Positions 7,800 through 17,122 of a DNA stretch of 64,000 bases are shown one piece after another. The position numbers were made by a program, and so were the translations under genes. Within the stretch, counting starts at the first letter, position 1, and every line of letters begins with the position of its first letter. Source of the DNA: Sulfidibacterium sp036244975 (GTDB lineage: Bacteria; Bacteroidota; Bacteroidia; Bacteroidales; F082); assembly GCA_036244975.1 (NCBI GenBank), contig BTTE01000003.1, positions 10,227 through 74,226 on the forward strand, read 5' to 3'. The notes beneath the pieces are model-generated. The model saw nothing but the letters and a program-made list of their open reading frames with translations. It did not search any database and had not been told where the DNA came from.

Positions 7800-9191
7800 A
7801 TGCTGTCCAAAAAGAAAAACACTAACGAAAAAGAGACTGTTTCAACAACTTATGCCAGTCGTTTTTTTACCAAACCGGTATCGCGCTATCTTATTCCTGA
7901 TGAGGGCATGGATGCGGATGTAGTGTATCAGCTTATCCACGACGAGCTGAACATTGACGGAAATCCGGCTTTGAATCTCGCCTCATTTGTTACCACCTGG
8001 ATGGAACCGCAGGCCGAAAAACTCATCATGGAAACCCTGAACAAAAATTTGGTGGACCAGGACGAGTACCCGCAAACCGGAATTATTCAGGAAAGAGTAA
8101 TTAACATGCTGGCACAGCTGTTTCATGCTCCCGAAAACAAAGAATATATTGGGACGGCTACCATCGGTTCGTCCGAGGCCATAATGCTGGGCCTTCTGGC
8201 CCACAAATGGCATTGGAGGAAAAAAAGAAAACAGCAGGGCAAATCCACCCAAAACCCGAATATGGTCATAGGCGCGGATGTACATGTAGTCTGGGAAAAA
8301 TTTGCACGCTATTTTGATGTGGAAATGCGGGTGATTCCGATGCAAAAAAACCGCTTTACCATAACAGCGGAGGAGGTAAAACAACAAATTGATGAAAACA
8401 CCATTTGTGTAGGTGCTGTCATGGGAACTACTTTTACAGGGCAACTTGATCCGGTACAGGAAATAAATACCATGCTCGAAGAGGTTGAAAACGAGAAAGG
8501 ATGGCATATTCCAATCCACGTGGATGGGGCAAGCGGGGGCTTCATCCTTCCCTTTTTATATCCCGACTTTAAATGGGATTTCCGGCTGTCACATGTACGT
8601 TCCATCAATGTTTCGGGACACAAATACGGGCTGGTCTATCCCGGAATCGGCTGGCTTATCATGAAAGATAAATCGGAACTTCCCGAAGAGCTGATTTTTT
8701 ACGTAAACTATCTCGGAAGTGAGGAAGCCACCTATACGCTCAACTTTTCGCGGGGTAGCGCCATGGTGGCAGCACAGTATTACAATCTGCTGCGTCTCGG
8801 TAGAAACGGTTACAGGCAAATTATGGAAAACAGCCTGACGAATGCCCAATATCTTGCTTCTAAAATTAATGAAATTAAAACTTTTGATCTGATTAATAAA
8901 GATATAAAATTGCCAATTCTTGCGCTAACCGTAACAAAATCAGCCGGGTTTAATGTTTATCAATTGTCGGATAAATTAAGAGAAAGAGGGTGGATTGTTC
9001 CGGCCTACTCTCTGCCAGCTGATGCCGACGATATAAAGGTTTTGCGTATTGTAATTAAAGAAAATTTCAGCCGGGATATGGCTGATATGTTGATACAGGA
9101 CATGCTCCGGTTTTCAAAAGAACTTACAGGAGAGAAAAAGCCAAAACCGGAAAGTAGTTGTAGAAATCAAGTTCATAAAAATATTTGCTGA
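7800..9191 (+). CDS. gadB: Glutamate decarboxylase (PLP-dependent)
   Basis: 463 residues, nearly the length of E. coli GadB (466). The PLP lysine is K275 in NVSGHKYGL, with the cofactor aspartate in HVDGASGGF (about 240-248) and the substrate region TIGSSEAIMLG (121-131). Glutamate decarboxylase uses one proton to convert glutamate to GABA and CO2, giving acid tolerance. The C-terminus ends with a His (H459) near the tail, roughly where E. coli GadB uses His465 to close its active site at neutral pH; equivalence is only suggested. It is coupled to the MFS gene upstream (four bases) and followed after 42 bases by a propeller lipoprotein gene. Confidence 0.93.
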   Translation: MLSKKKNTNEKETVSTTYASRFFTKPVSRYLIPDEGMDADVVYQLIHDELNIDGNPALNLASFVTTWMEPQAEKLIMETLNKNLVDQDEYPQTGIIQERVINMLAQLFHAPENKEYIGTATIGSSEAIMLGLLAHKWHWRKKRKQQGKSTQNPNMVIGADVHVVWEKFARYFDVEMRVIPMQKNRFTITAEEVKQQIDENTICVGAVMGTTFTGQLDPVQEINTMLEEVENEKGWHIPIHVDGASGGFILPFLYPDFKWDFRLSHVRSINVSGHKYGLVYPGIGWLIMKDKSELPEELIFYVNYLGSEEATYTLNFSRGSAMVAAQYYNLLRLGRNGYRQIMENSLTNAQYLASKINEIKTFDLINKDIKLPILALTVTKSAGFNVYQLSDKLRERGWIVPAYSLPADADDIKVLRIVIKENFSRDMADMLIQDMLRFSKELTGEKKPKPESSCRNQVHKNIC

Positions 9192-9233
9192 TACAAATGG
9201 CTGATAGATGGTGTTAACAGGAACACATAAATC

Positions 9234-10271
9234 ATGAAACGAATTAATGTAATTATTGCCCCTGTACTATTTCTTTTCGTTTTATCAGGTATTTTAGGTG
9301 GTTGTACGACAACTGTTCGCGCTGGAAATGATGATAATTCTGATTTCCATTTGATAAGAACTATTCCGCTACCTCATGTCAGCGGCAGAATAGACCATCT
9401 TTCCATCGATTTAAAAAACCACCGGCTTTTTATCTCCGCACTGGGATATCATTCGGTTCTTGTGCTGGATTTGAAAACAGAAAAGATTATTCATCGTATT
9501 TCCGGGCTGGAATATCCGCAAGGAGTATTGTACATTCCTAAGCTGAACAAATTATTTGTGTCAACGGCAGGCGATGGAAAATTGTTCGTTTACAATGCCG
9601 CTAATTATCAATTGGAAAAAACAATAGATTTTGGAGGTGATGCCGACAATTTACGTTACGATTCAGCTTACGGTATTGTTTATGTAGCTTACGGGAACGG
9701 TGGCCTCGGGCTGGTGAATGTGAAAAACAACCAGCTTATCAATAAAATTCTCCTGGATGACCATCCGGAAGCATTTTCCATTAATAAACAGGATTCTCTT
9801 ATTTTTGTGAATATCCCTGATGCGAGGGAGCTGGTAACCATAAGCCTGAAAAATGATAAGGTTGTGAAGAAAACTTCCTTTATCAGCAGTCTTGGGAATT
9901 TCCCCATGGCTCTGGATTCCGTTCATCATCGTTTGTTTGTCGGATTCAGACTGCCGCCCCGGCTAAAGGTTTTTGATTCACGAACAATGAAAATAATTAC
10001 CACCCTGAAAATAGACCGCGATGCAGACGATATTTATTATGATACACAGAAAAAACAAATTTATATTTCATGCGGCGGCGGTTATCTCGAAGTTATCCGG
10101 CAGGAAACCCCTGACACCTATAAACTTCAGGCCAGGATAAAAACAGCTGAAGGCGCCCGCACATCTCTTTACGTTCCACAACAGAAATACTATTATCTTG
10201 CCGTACCAAAATCAGGAAGGAATAGTGCACAAATCAGGATTTATCAGCGTAGGGATACTGTAACACACTGA
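9234..10271 (+). CDS. YncE-like beta-propeller lipoprotein
   Basis: 345 residues. The N-terminal lipoprotein signal ends in LGGC with the lipidated cysteine at C24. The rest is a series of about 40-residue units of the YVTN/NHL kind, for example HRLFISALG, KLFVSTAGDGKLFVYN, IVYVAYGNGGL and HRLFVGFR, which should form a propeller in the periplasm or on the outer-membrane inner face. Such proteins bind partners or small molecules and are seldom enzymes. It lies 42 bases after gadB in the same direction and is probably the last gene of that operon. Its function is not known. Confidence 0.78.
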   Translation: MKRINVIIAPVLFLFVLSGILGGCTTTVRAGNDDNSDFHLIRTIPLPHVSGRIDHLSIDLKNHRLFISALGYHSVLVLDLKTEKIIHRISGLEYPQGVLYIPKLNKLFVSTAGDGKLFVYNAANYQLEKTIDFGGDADNLRYDSAYGIVYVAYGNGGLGLVNVKNNQLINKILLDDHPEAFSINKQDSLIFVNIPDARELVTISLKNDKVVKKTSFISSLGNFPMALDSVHHRLFVGFRLPPRLKVFDSRTMKIITTLKIDRDADDIYYDTQKKQIYISCGGGYLEVIRQETPDTYKLQARIKTAEGARTSLYVPQQKYYYLAVPKSGRNSAQIRIYQRRDTVTH

Positions 10272-10283
10272 ATCGGAAGTAAT

Positions 10284-10305
10284 AAAAAGCCGGCGCTGGT
10301 TTTTT
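10284..10305. terminator. Bidirectional terminator between convergent genes
   Basis: AAAAAGCC and GGTTTTTT arms (one G-T pair) enclose a six-base loop and give a U-run in either direction. It sits between the lipoprotein gene (plus) and manC (minus). The rest of 10306-10439 holds no recognised feature. Confidence 0.5.
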
Positions 10306-10439
10306 AACAGATAAGAATATGTTTCATTTCACTATGGCGGGAGCAGTTTGCGCTGTAGCAGGAAAGTTGTATTGCCTCCGGTTTTGTCTTTGACGAGGGG
10401 TCAGTTCTTTGATAAATGGTGGTATAGCGAAAGAGGGCT

Positions 10440-11528
10440 CTATACGTACTTCTCTCCCTTTTCAATTTTTACATCAGTTACAAACTGCCTGATTTTCTGC
10501 TCATCATTTTTGCGGCAAATGAGCAGGATGTCGTCCTGTTCCACTACGATATAGTCGTCAAGTCCCTGCAAAACAATTAGTTTGTCCCGTGGTATATTGA
10601 CAATACATTTTTTGGTGTCGTACAGCATTACGTTGTTGCCCACCACGGCATTTTTGTTTTCATCTTTTTCGCGAATGGTATAAAGCGAGCCCCAGGTACC
10701 GAGGTCTGACCAGCCGAAATCAACGCTGAGGACATACACATTTTCCGACTTTTCCATCACCCCGTAGTCGATGGAAATATTTTTGCAAACGGCATACGTC
10801 TCTTTGATAAATTCTGTTTCTTCGGTGGTGTTGTATTTCCCGATACCTTTTTGAAAAAGGCTGCCCACCTCTTTCAAGTGTTTATCGAAAGCAGCCATAA
10901 TACTTTTCAGCGACCAGATAAAAATGCCCGAATTCCATAGAAAATCACCACTGGCTATAAAAGACTTAGCAATTTCAAGGTTGGGTTTTTCCGTAAAAGT
11001 TTTCACTTTATGCAGCCGGCTGTCTTTGGGATAAACATTGTTCCCTTCAAGTTGTATGTAGCCGTATCCTGTGTCGGGCCGGCAGGGACGAATACCCATG
11101 GTTATCAACCAGTCGTATTCGGAAGCCGCTTCCATGGCCGTTTTAATATCTCTGACAAATTCGTCTTCTTTCAGAATAATATGATCGGAGGGCGCCACCA
11201 CAATAACGGCATTCTCGTTCTCCTCTTTAATCTTGTAATTGGCATAGGCAATGCAGGGTGCTGTGTTGCGGCGCGAAGGCTCACAAAGCACCTGTTTTTC
11301 TTCAATTTCAGGCAACTGTTCCAGCACCAGATCGCGGTATATTTCGTTGGTAACGATGTAAATATTCTTCGCGGGAAGAATTTTGGTAAACCGGTCGAAA
11401 GTCAGTTGAATGAGGGTCTTTCCTGTTCCCAGTATATCCATAAACTGTTTGGGATGAACTGTTTTGCTCATGGGCCAGAAACGGGCCCCCACTCCACCGG
11501 CCATTATCACACAATAATAATTGTTCAT
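10440..11528 (-). CDS. manC: Mannose-1-phosphate guanylyltransferase
   Basis: 362 residues. The nucleotidyltransferase signature GGVGARFWPMSK (about 11-22) is followed by the sugar-phosphate motif HPKQF. The N-terminal Rossmann-like domain is followed by a left-handed beta-helix tail from about 290. The enzyme makes GDP-mannose from mannose-1-phosphate and GTP in the cytosol. There is no fused phosphomannose isomerase domain, so this is the short form. GDP-mannose may feed the glycosyltransferases in this window (12.5-15 kb, 22.8-27 kb), which is inference. It is a single gene with a -7 element at 11549-11556. Confidence 0.93.
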   Translation of the reverse strand: MNNYYCVIMAGGVGARFWPMSKTVHPKQFMDILGTGKTLIQLTFDRFTKILPAKNIYIVTNEIYRDLVLEQLPEIEEKQVLCEPSRRNTAPCIAYANYKIKEENENAVIVVAPSDHIILKEDEFVRDIKTAMEAASEYDWLITMGIRPCRPDTGYGYIQLEGNNVYPKDSRLHKVKTFTEKPNLEIAKSFIASGDFLWNSGIFIWSLKSIMAAFDKHLKEVGSLFQKGIGKYNTTEETEFIKETYAVCKNISIDYGVMEKSENVYVLSVDFGWSDLGTWGSLYTIREKDENKNAVVGNNVMLYDTKKCIVNIPRDKLIVLQGLDDYIVVEQDDILLICRKNDEQKIRQFVTDVKIEKGEKYV

Positions 11529-11548
11529 TGTAATTTTTTTAGGTGAAA

Positions 11549-11556
11549 CAAAAATA
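11549..11556 (-). promoter_or_regulatory. -7 element of manC
   Basis: CAAAAATA reads as TATTTTTG on the minus strand, 20 bases upstream of the start at 11528. This is a perfect TAnnTTTG match without a clear -33 element. Confidence 0.55.
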
Positions 11557-11904
11557 AGGGATTCTGTTAAAACATCCTCATTTTTTTGTGGCTCGTTTCA
11601 GAATGTAACTTTTCCTTGTTGTATCATTGAGCATGTCTCTTTCTCAATCGCGCCAACCGCTGAGACAATAATGCAAGACAGGAAGGGAAGATTGCCGTGA
11701 GTGTCTTTTTTCAGCGTTCAGCTCTGAAACAATTAGCGCCGGCACTGCGGGAAGGAATTGTTGTGAGAGCCTTGGTGTATAGAAACATAAATCATTGATT
11801 ACGAAGATTCCCACGCCGCCTGCTTACGCCCAATCCCAACCCAACGGCGGCTCGGAAATAAACATTCAAAAAAACCAATGGCCAATTATCCCACCAACGA
11901 ATAA
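11557..11904. other. Intergenic spacer with no recognised gene
   Basis: About 350 bases between manC and the SprT-like gene. A GCCGCC/GGCGGC inverted repeat with a long loop lies around 11814-11850. I see no coding frame with family resemblance, no tRNA, and no strong terminator with a U-run. Confidence 0.4.
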
Positions 11905-12519
11905 CTAACGCTTTTTTCTATCCACTTCCACCGGTGTCAGCGGTTGGAAGAGGAAGATACGCTTGCTGTCCAACTCAACACATTTGTAACGTTTTCGTAA
12001 CTTTTCTACCACCTGGAATTTTCTGTTATTCTTAAAAAGGAACAGATCGCCCGCTTGCAGGTCTTCTATAAGCGTTTCCCTGTTGCCGTCAAATTGCATA
12101 AGGACACGTGTCAACTCCACATCGGCATGACTGGAAGCTTTAATATTTTGCAAATGTTGATAAATTGTCTCCTGCAAATCCGGTGGAAAAATATTCTTTT
12201 CCAGAAAAGGCTTCATAAGTTGTCGGTAGGTTGATTTCCACTCCCTGCCGTGTGCCTGAATTTCTTTTCCGTATTGCTTGTGCGTGAGCAAATGGGCCAG
12301 CTCATGAACAAAAGTGATAAAAAATGCGTATGGATTCAAGTCATGGTTTATGGTAATACGATGGTAAGGATGGCTTCTGCCTGGCGGGCGATAATCCCCC
12401 AGTTTTGATGTGCGGCTTCGGGTGATTTTCAAATGGATTTTATGCCGGACAATCCATGCAAAGACGATGTCAATCATTGCTTCCGGAAGGTACTGTGTTA
12501 AAATTTCTTTTTCTTTCAT
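11905..12519 (-). CDS. SprT-like zinc metalloprotease-fold protein
   Basis: 204 residues. The zinc motif is H72-E73-LA-H76 with a downstream H90 in QAHGREW, as in the SprT/SprTN family. The C-terminal 50 residues (LQAGDLFLFKNNRKFQVVEK) look like a small beta domain; the two CxxC pairs of the canonical SprT zinc ribbon are absent. Eukaryotic SPRTN cleaves DNA-protein crosslinks; the role of bacterial SprT proteins is unsettled. It is probably the last gene of the lptF/G-GT-GT operon, 31 bases after the preceding glycosyltransferase. The link to that operon is likely one of position only. Confidence 0.82.
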   Translation of the reverse strand: MKEKEILTQYLPEAMIDIVFAWIVRHKIHLKITRSRTSKLGDYRPPGRSHPYHRITINHDLNPYAFFITFVHELAHLLTHKQYGKEIQAHGREWKSTYRQLMKPFLEKNIFPPDLQETIYQHLQNIKASSHADVELTRVLMQFDGNRETLIEDLQAGDLFLFKNNRKFQVVEKLRKRYKCVELDSKRIFLFQPLTPVEVDRKKR

Positions 12520-12550
12520 AACAGATAGATTATAAAATCTTTATATGATT

Positions 12551-13726
12551 TCACGAGGAGATTTCACACATAAGTTTTTCCAAAGGGGCCGTAGCCTCCG
12601 ACCAGTGATAATTTCTTTTTACAAAACCGAAGGCGTTTTCAGCCATCTCGGCGCCCGCCTGCTGGTTATCCAGTAAAAAAAGCAGGGCATCGGCCAGCTG
12701 TTGTGTACTACTGCCGGTAAGAATCTCCTCTTTTTCTTTGGCCTTCAGGGCGTCATTGGCTATGGGAGTAGTGATGCACGGAATTTTCATAGCCATGGCC
12801 TCTAACAGTTTATTTTGCAGGCCGGTGCCCATACGCATGGGCGCGATAAAAATAGCGGAGGCAGCGTATGCTTCCCGAATATCATCTATCCATCCGCTGA
12901 CTTTTATTTTTCTTCTCGCCAGACTTCTGACTTTGTGATGCGGACTTGCCCCGGCAAGCAGAAGTCGTGTGTCCGGTTTCCGCTGCCATACCAACGGCAT
13001 AATTTCTTTGGCAAGGAACAAAGCGGCATCAATATTAGGTTGATAATTCATGTTTCCGGTAAAGACAATTTCCTGCTTTTTTTTCCGCGAAAGCGGATGA
13101 AAAAATTCCATGTCCACACCATTTCGAATCACGGTGATAGTGTATTTTTCAGGATGGGGAATCAAATCACGATCCTGTTCCGAAATAATAATTTTTTGGT
13201 CAAACAGGTCGAAGATCTCTTTTTCAAAAGCTTCCATACGTTTGTATTCCATCCGGAAAACAGGTTTCATCAGCCATCCGGCCTTGTCGGCACGCCGTTT
13301 TAATCCGTAGGAAAAAGCGTCCTGATAATCCAGCGTTTTTTTAACGGAAACATTCATAAGGTAACGTGCTGTTCGCGAAAGCTGGGCAAACAAGTGGTCA
13401 GGTTGGTATTCTGCAACCAACGCTTTTATCTTTCTGTTTGCCCGCCGGCTGTAGAAATAACCCGATTGCAACGGAAATCCTGAAAAATAGGCTCGCAGAA
13501 TATTTACCATACGCCCGCAGGCAGGCAGGTCAATGAAATTAATGGAACGGCAGTAGGGCTGCAATTGCTCAAATGCTTTTTGTTTGTCGGCATTACGTAA
13601 CGGGTTCAGTGCGCAAAGAATGATTTCATGTTTTTCGGAAAGGACTTTTATCTGATGAAAAGCCCGGAGTTTGTCTCCTTTTTCAAGAGGATACGGAATT
13701 CTGGAAAGTAAAACGAAAATTCTCAT
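12551..13726 (-). CDS. GT4-type glycosyltransferase
   Basis: 391 residues from ATG 13726. A TTG at 13753 would add nine codons, but the natural GT-B start MRIFVLLSRIPYPLEKGDK begins at 13726. The N-terminal acceptor domain runs to about 195. The C-terminal nucleotide-sugar domain carries VFTGNMNYQPNIDAALFL (about 220-237) and the GT4 donor-site region MRMGTGLQNKLLEAMAMKIPCI (about 299-320, with the E of the EX7E-like motif). It resembles the sugar-transferase group in exopolysaccharide clusters. It lies 30 bases after another GT4 gene. Donor and acceptor cannot be determined. Confidence 0.85.
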   Translation of the reverse strand: MRIFVLLSRIPYPLEKGDKLRAFHQIKVLSEKHEIILCALNPLRNADKQKAFEQLQPYCRSINFIDLPACGRMVNILRAYFSGFPLQSGYFYSRRANRKIKALVAEYQPDHLFAQLSRTARYLMNVSVKKTLDYQDAFSYGLKRRADKAGWLMKPVFRMEYKRMEAFEKEIFDLFDQKIIISEQDRDLIPHPEKYTITVIRNGVDMEFFHPLSRKKKQEIVFTGNMNYQPNIDAALFLAKEIMPLVWQRKPDTRLLLAGASPHHKVRSLARRKIKVSGWIDDIREAYAASAIFIAPMRMGTGLQNKLLEAMAMKIPCITTPIANDALKAKEKEEILTGSSTQQLADALLFLLDNQQAGAEMAENAFGFVKRNYHWSEATAPLEKLMCEISS

Positions 13727-13756
13727 ATGCAGCGTTTCTACACCCTTTGGCAAAAG

Positions 13757-14959
13757 TCATAAAATTTCCTGATAAAAGGCCTGTAATCGTTGGATTATTT
13801 TTTGGTTTTCGTGTTTCTCTTCCATTAGCCGGCGGGCATTTTTTCCAATACGGGCCGCTTCATCCCGATTATTGTAGAGCCTTCCGATGGCAGTAGCAAA
13901 TTCATCAGCCGTATCAGCGATAATAATATTTTCGCCGGCTGTATAATCAATCCCCTCAGCGCCTGTTTTTGTAGAAATAACGGTTTTCCCCAAGCTCATG
14001 CTCTCAATAATTTTTATGCGGACACCACTTCCTGAAAACAGGGGAACAATGGCTATATTCTTTGAAAGGATAAAAGCACGTGCATCGGGAACTTCTCCTA
14101 AAACACTGACATTCTTTTGATTTAAATCCAGGAGCCGGCGAGGCATAGCACGGCCTGCAAGATAAAGTTTCAGGCCGGGAAGCTTGGGATAAATCTGCGG
14201 CCATACATTTTTTAAAAACCAGCGAATACCTTCTTCGTTAGGCTTCCAGTTCATGGCTCCGATATGAAACAGAGACTGTTCTTCCGGCGGGGTTTTCTGC
14301 ACCGGATAGTTTTCCATATTCACGCCGAAGGGAATAGTTCTGACGGGTTTACGGCTATGATATTTGAAAAACCCGGCATCTTTTTCAGTGATAGGCAGGA
14401 TACCATCAAAGTAACAGGGTACCGTTTTTTCATATTTTTCAAGCGTTACAAAAAGATGATGAAGATAAAATTTCTTTAACGGGTTTTTGCAGGTCAGATA
14501 CATCCGCTTCCAGATGAGGTGTTCGATGTTGTGTGAACGCAGCAATATTTTTGCCTCGCTGTACTTTCTAATGACATCTATGTAAGGTGCCATGAAAAGG
14601 GTCTCCATTTGCACAATATCGAAGTTGTCTTTTAGTAGAATTTCTATGAGTTTCTCTTCAAAAGCTTTAGAGATAAAACGCTGTACGTGATAAGACTGCT
14701 GTGAAAACAGATTTAAAAAGGCGGAGAAGGTTTTTACATTCAAATCGATATGGACAAACTCAATGTCGGTTTCTATACGGTAAGTGGCAGGAATGTCTGA
14801 TACGTTAACAAAATATTTATCAGAGTTCACCGCCAGAACTTTTATTTTATTTCCGGCTGTTATCAGCCCGTCGATGAGATTACTCATGGCGACAGGTCCT
14901 CCCTCTTTTGCAGGCCAGGGCGATTTATTACAAATGAATAGTATTTTCAGGGATGCCAT
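13757..14959 (-). CDS. GT4-type glycosyltransferase
   Basis: 400 residues with GT-B architecture. The N-domain begins LKILFICNKSPWPAKEGGP, a glycine-rich acceptor-side loop. The C-domain has FHIGAMNWKPNEEGIRWF (about 231-248) and FSGSGVRIKIIESMSLGK (about 307-324), the latter carrying the donor-binding glutamate. It has no membrane span and should be cytosolic or peripheral. It starts seven bases after the LptF/G-like permease stop and precedes a second GT4, so the pair probably acts sequentially on one envelope glycan. Substrates are unknown. Confidence 0.87.
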   Translation of the reverse strand: MASLKILFICNKSPWPAKEGGPVAMSNLIDGLITAGNKIKVLAVNSDKYFVNVSDIPATYRIETDIEFVHIDLNVKTFSAFLNLFSQQSYHVQRFISKAFEEKLIEILLKDNFDIVQMETLFMAPYIDVIRKYSEAKILLRSHNIEHLIWKRMYLTCKNPLKKFYLHHLFVTLEKYEKTVPCYFDGILPITEKDAGFFKYHSRKPVRTIPFGVNMENYPVQKTPPEEQSLFHIGAMNWKPNEEGIRWFLKNVWPQIYPKLPGLKLYLAGRAMPRRLLDLNQKNVSVLGEVPDARAFILSKNIAIVPLFSGSGVRIKIIESMSLGKTVISTKTGAEGIDYTAGENIIIADTADEFATAIGRLYNNRDEAARIGKNARRLMEEKHENQKIIQRLQAFYQEIL

Positions 14960-14965
14960 GGATTT

Positions 14966-16465
14966 TTATTCGACTTGTTTTGATTTTGGAAAGTGAATTT
15001 TAATGTTACGTAAGAAACCAACGGCTTTTTTAACTGACTTGTGTTTTTCAAAAAACTTCTCCCAGCTTTCACTATCCATCAATGGTGCATCGGTGGCGGC
15101 TTTGTAAGTTAAAAACAGACCCAGCGGCAGGATAACCAGCGTGGAAAGCCAAACACCAAACAGGACGCTCACTTCCCCTGCCCGGGCAGCCTTTTCGCCG
15201 GTAACGGAAATTACATGGTAAATTACGAAAAAGATAACAGAGATAACCACCGGAAGCCCCAGGCCTCCTTTTCGGATAATAGCTCCGAGTGGCGCGCCGA
15301 TAAAGAAAAAGATAAGACAGGCAAGAGAGAGTTTGAATTTCTGATTCCAGATAATTTCGTGTCGGATAATTAACTGCTTTTTGGGATTAATAATCCGGTT
15401 TACGTGAAACAACACATTGTCTTTTGCACTACGGGTATGACGTTGAGCGATTTCCAGAATCTGATTACGGGCTTCCAAATCAAAATTCCTTAAAAACGGG
15501 TATAAAACAGATGCTTTTTTTGTTTCTTTTTGTACCATTTCCCGGTTTCTATAGTTTTCCCCTTTTGGCCGAAGGTATCCGAAATTGCGTAAAGCGTTTT
15601 GCCGGAAGGCTATTTCACGGGTTTTCACAAACCGGCTCAGAGAATCAATGGCGTGATCCAGCTGCTTGATATTCAGCATAGAATAGTGGTTCTTGAAGAG
15701 CGACTCATTCGTGTGGGCGAGGTCAAGCTGTGAGAGGTCGAAGGAGAGTATTTGCTTTTTAAATTTAATTTCTTCAAAGGGATGGCTCTGCCGCCAACCG
15801 CGTTCATTGGTAACTTCAATATAGTTATAACCGTTATAAAGGGTAATGACCAGTTGTTTTTGGTTAGGCGAAAGTTCCATAATTCCTTTTTTAGCAACCG
15901 TTACTTTGGTATTTCCCATTCTCTCGGTATGGTCATAAATCATCACATCGTAGATGGTTTTGTTGTCCTTGGCTTTTCGTCCTGCTCTGATAACATATCC
16001 GTTAAGCTCATTGTCAAAGATTCCCTCATCTAAGTTAAATGCCAGCTTTTTCTGACGTATGTCATAAAGCAAGGAGCCAAATTTCAGGTTGGCTACCGGA
16101 AAAACGTAATTTGAAAACAAAAAAGCGCTGATACTGATAATAACGGCCAGAATGATAAGTGGTTGCATGGCTTTTTGCAGAGAGATTCCGGCGCTCTTTA
16201 TGGACACCAGTTCATAATGTTCTCCCAGGTTACCGAAAGTCATAAGCGAGGAAAGGAGAACAGCGAGAGGCAGGGCAAGCGGGACAAAGGTTGCCGAGGC
16301 ATAAAACATAAGCCGCAAAATAATATCCCATTCGAGTCCTTTTCCTACCAGATCATCTACATATTTCCACAAAAACTGCATGAGAAGAATGAAAATCGTA
16401 ATGAAAATGGTAACCAGAAAAGGCCCGAGATACGATCGCAGCATGTATTTATGGAGTCTTTTCAT
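14966..16465 (-). CDS. LptF/LptG-family permease
   Basis: 499 residues, longer than E. coli LptF/LptG (about 360). Three N-terminal membrane segments (about 13-34, 47-72, 98-120) and three C-terminal ones (about 385-460) flank a large periplasmic domain (about 125-380), the YjgP/YjgQ pattern. The start MLRSYLGPFLVTIFI and the loop LPLAVLLSSLMTFGNLGEHYEL with SIKSAGIS are typical. The family forms the membrane part of the LptB2FG extractor that moves lipopolysaccharide toward the outer membrane. It leads an operon with two GT4 genes and an SprT-like gene. Which subunit it represents, F or G, cannot be decided here. Confidence 0.88.
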   Translation of the reverse strand: MKRLHKYMLRSYLGPFLVTIFITIFILLMQFLWKYVDDLVGKGLEWDIILRLMFYASATFVPLALPLAVLLSSLMTFGNLGEHYELVSIKSAGISLQKAMQPLIILAVIISISAFLFSNYVFPVANLKFGSLLYDIRQKKLAFNLDEGIFDNELNGYVIRAGRKAKDNKTIYDVMIYDHTERMGNTKVTVAKKGIMELSPNQKQLVITLYNGYNYIEVTNERGWRQSHPFEEIKFKKQILSFDLSQLDLAHTNESLFKNHYSMLNIKQLDHAIDSLSRFVKTREIAFRQNALRNFGYLRPKGENYRNREMVQKETKKASVLYPFLRNFDLEARNQILEIAQRHTRSAKDNVLFHVNRIINPKKQLIIRHEIIWNQKFKLSLACLIFFFIGAPLGAIIRKGGLGLPVVISVIFFVIYHVISVTGEKAARAGEVSVLFGVWLSTLVILPLGLFLTYKAATDAPLMDSESWEKFFEKHKSVKKAVGFLRNIKIHFPKSKQVE

Positions 16466-16486
16466 GGGTATTCTTAAAACCTGCTA

Positions 16487-16494
16487 CAAAGATA
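16487..16494 (-). promoter_or_regulatory. -7 element of the lptF/G-GT-GT-sprT operon
   Basis: CAAAGATA reads TATCTTTG on the minus strand, 21 bases upstream of the start at 16465. It is a perfect -7 match. Confidence 0.55.
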
Positions 16495-16603
16495 GAGAAA
16501 CTGTTGAGTAAAAAGAGGCGTTAAGAATGGCAAAGTTTGAAACACTTTAAATAACTTCAATGCCATTACCGGAATTCGCAGCAACAGGCAACCGGATACG
16601 GAT

Positions 16604-16640
16604 AAAAAAAGCCGGTATCCTGTGAATACCGGCTTTTTTT
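16604..16640. terminator. Strong bidirectional intrinsic terminator
   Basis: Perfect 8-bp stem GCCGGTAT (16611-16618) with ATACCGGC (16626-16633), a seven-base loop, and seven A before and seven T after. It ends the exbB-exbD-exbD operon, whose last stop is at 16657, and insulates it from the lptF/G operon. Confidence 0.9.
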
Positions 16641-16656
16641 ATAAATTTACATAAAA

Positions 16657-17121
16657 TTATCGTTTCAATACTTTTCTGGTCGAGTAGTTTATTTTCAGAG
16701 CATTAGCTTTACGTAATTGTTGCTTTACGTCTGTAACAATACCCATTTTCGTATTTTCATCTACTTTTAAGGAAAAGGTCATTAAATTACGATCGGCTTC
16801 GTTACGAGCCTGACGTTCTTTGGTAACAAACTCAGGAATTTCGCTAACAGTAGCATAACTGTCGTTTAACTGGATACGTGGTTTGGTACCATAAAGTGAT
16901 CTGTCCACCGGTTCTCCAATATAAATGTAGGCAACCAACGATTTTTTCTCAAGCTTTTGAACCTGTGTGGCCTCAGGAAGTCTTATTCTCACTATTAAAG
17001 TGTTCTCGCGCATGGTGGTGGTTACCATGAAGAAGAAAAGCAAGATGAAAATAATATCGGGAAGCGATGCGGTATTAATCCCAGGGCTTGATTTTGTTTT
17101 TGTTGTACTAAATTTTGACAT
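16657..17121 (-). CDS. exbD: ExbD/TolR-family biopolymer transport protein
   Basis: 154 residues from ATG 17121. Upstream in-frame codons overlap the preceding exbD, and the family start MSKFSTTKTKSSPGINTASL fits here. One membrane helix (about 19-37) carries the proton-carrying aspartate in SLPDIIFILLFFF. The periplasmic domain follows. ExbD works with ExbB to use the proton gradient, usually to drive TonB. The ATG follows one base after the stop of the other exbD, so translation is probably coupled. It is the last gene before the terminator at 16604-16640. Confidence 0.9.
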   Translation of the reverse strand: MSKFSTTKTKSSPGINTASLPDIIFILLFFFMVTTTMRENTLIVRIRLPEATQVQKLEKKSLVAYIYIGEPVDRSLYGTKPRIQLNDSYATVSEIPEFVTKERQARNEADRNLMTFSLKVDENTKMGIVTDVKQQLRKANALKINYSTRKVLKR

Positions 17122-17122
17122 T

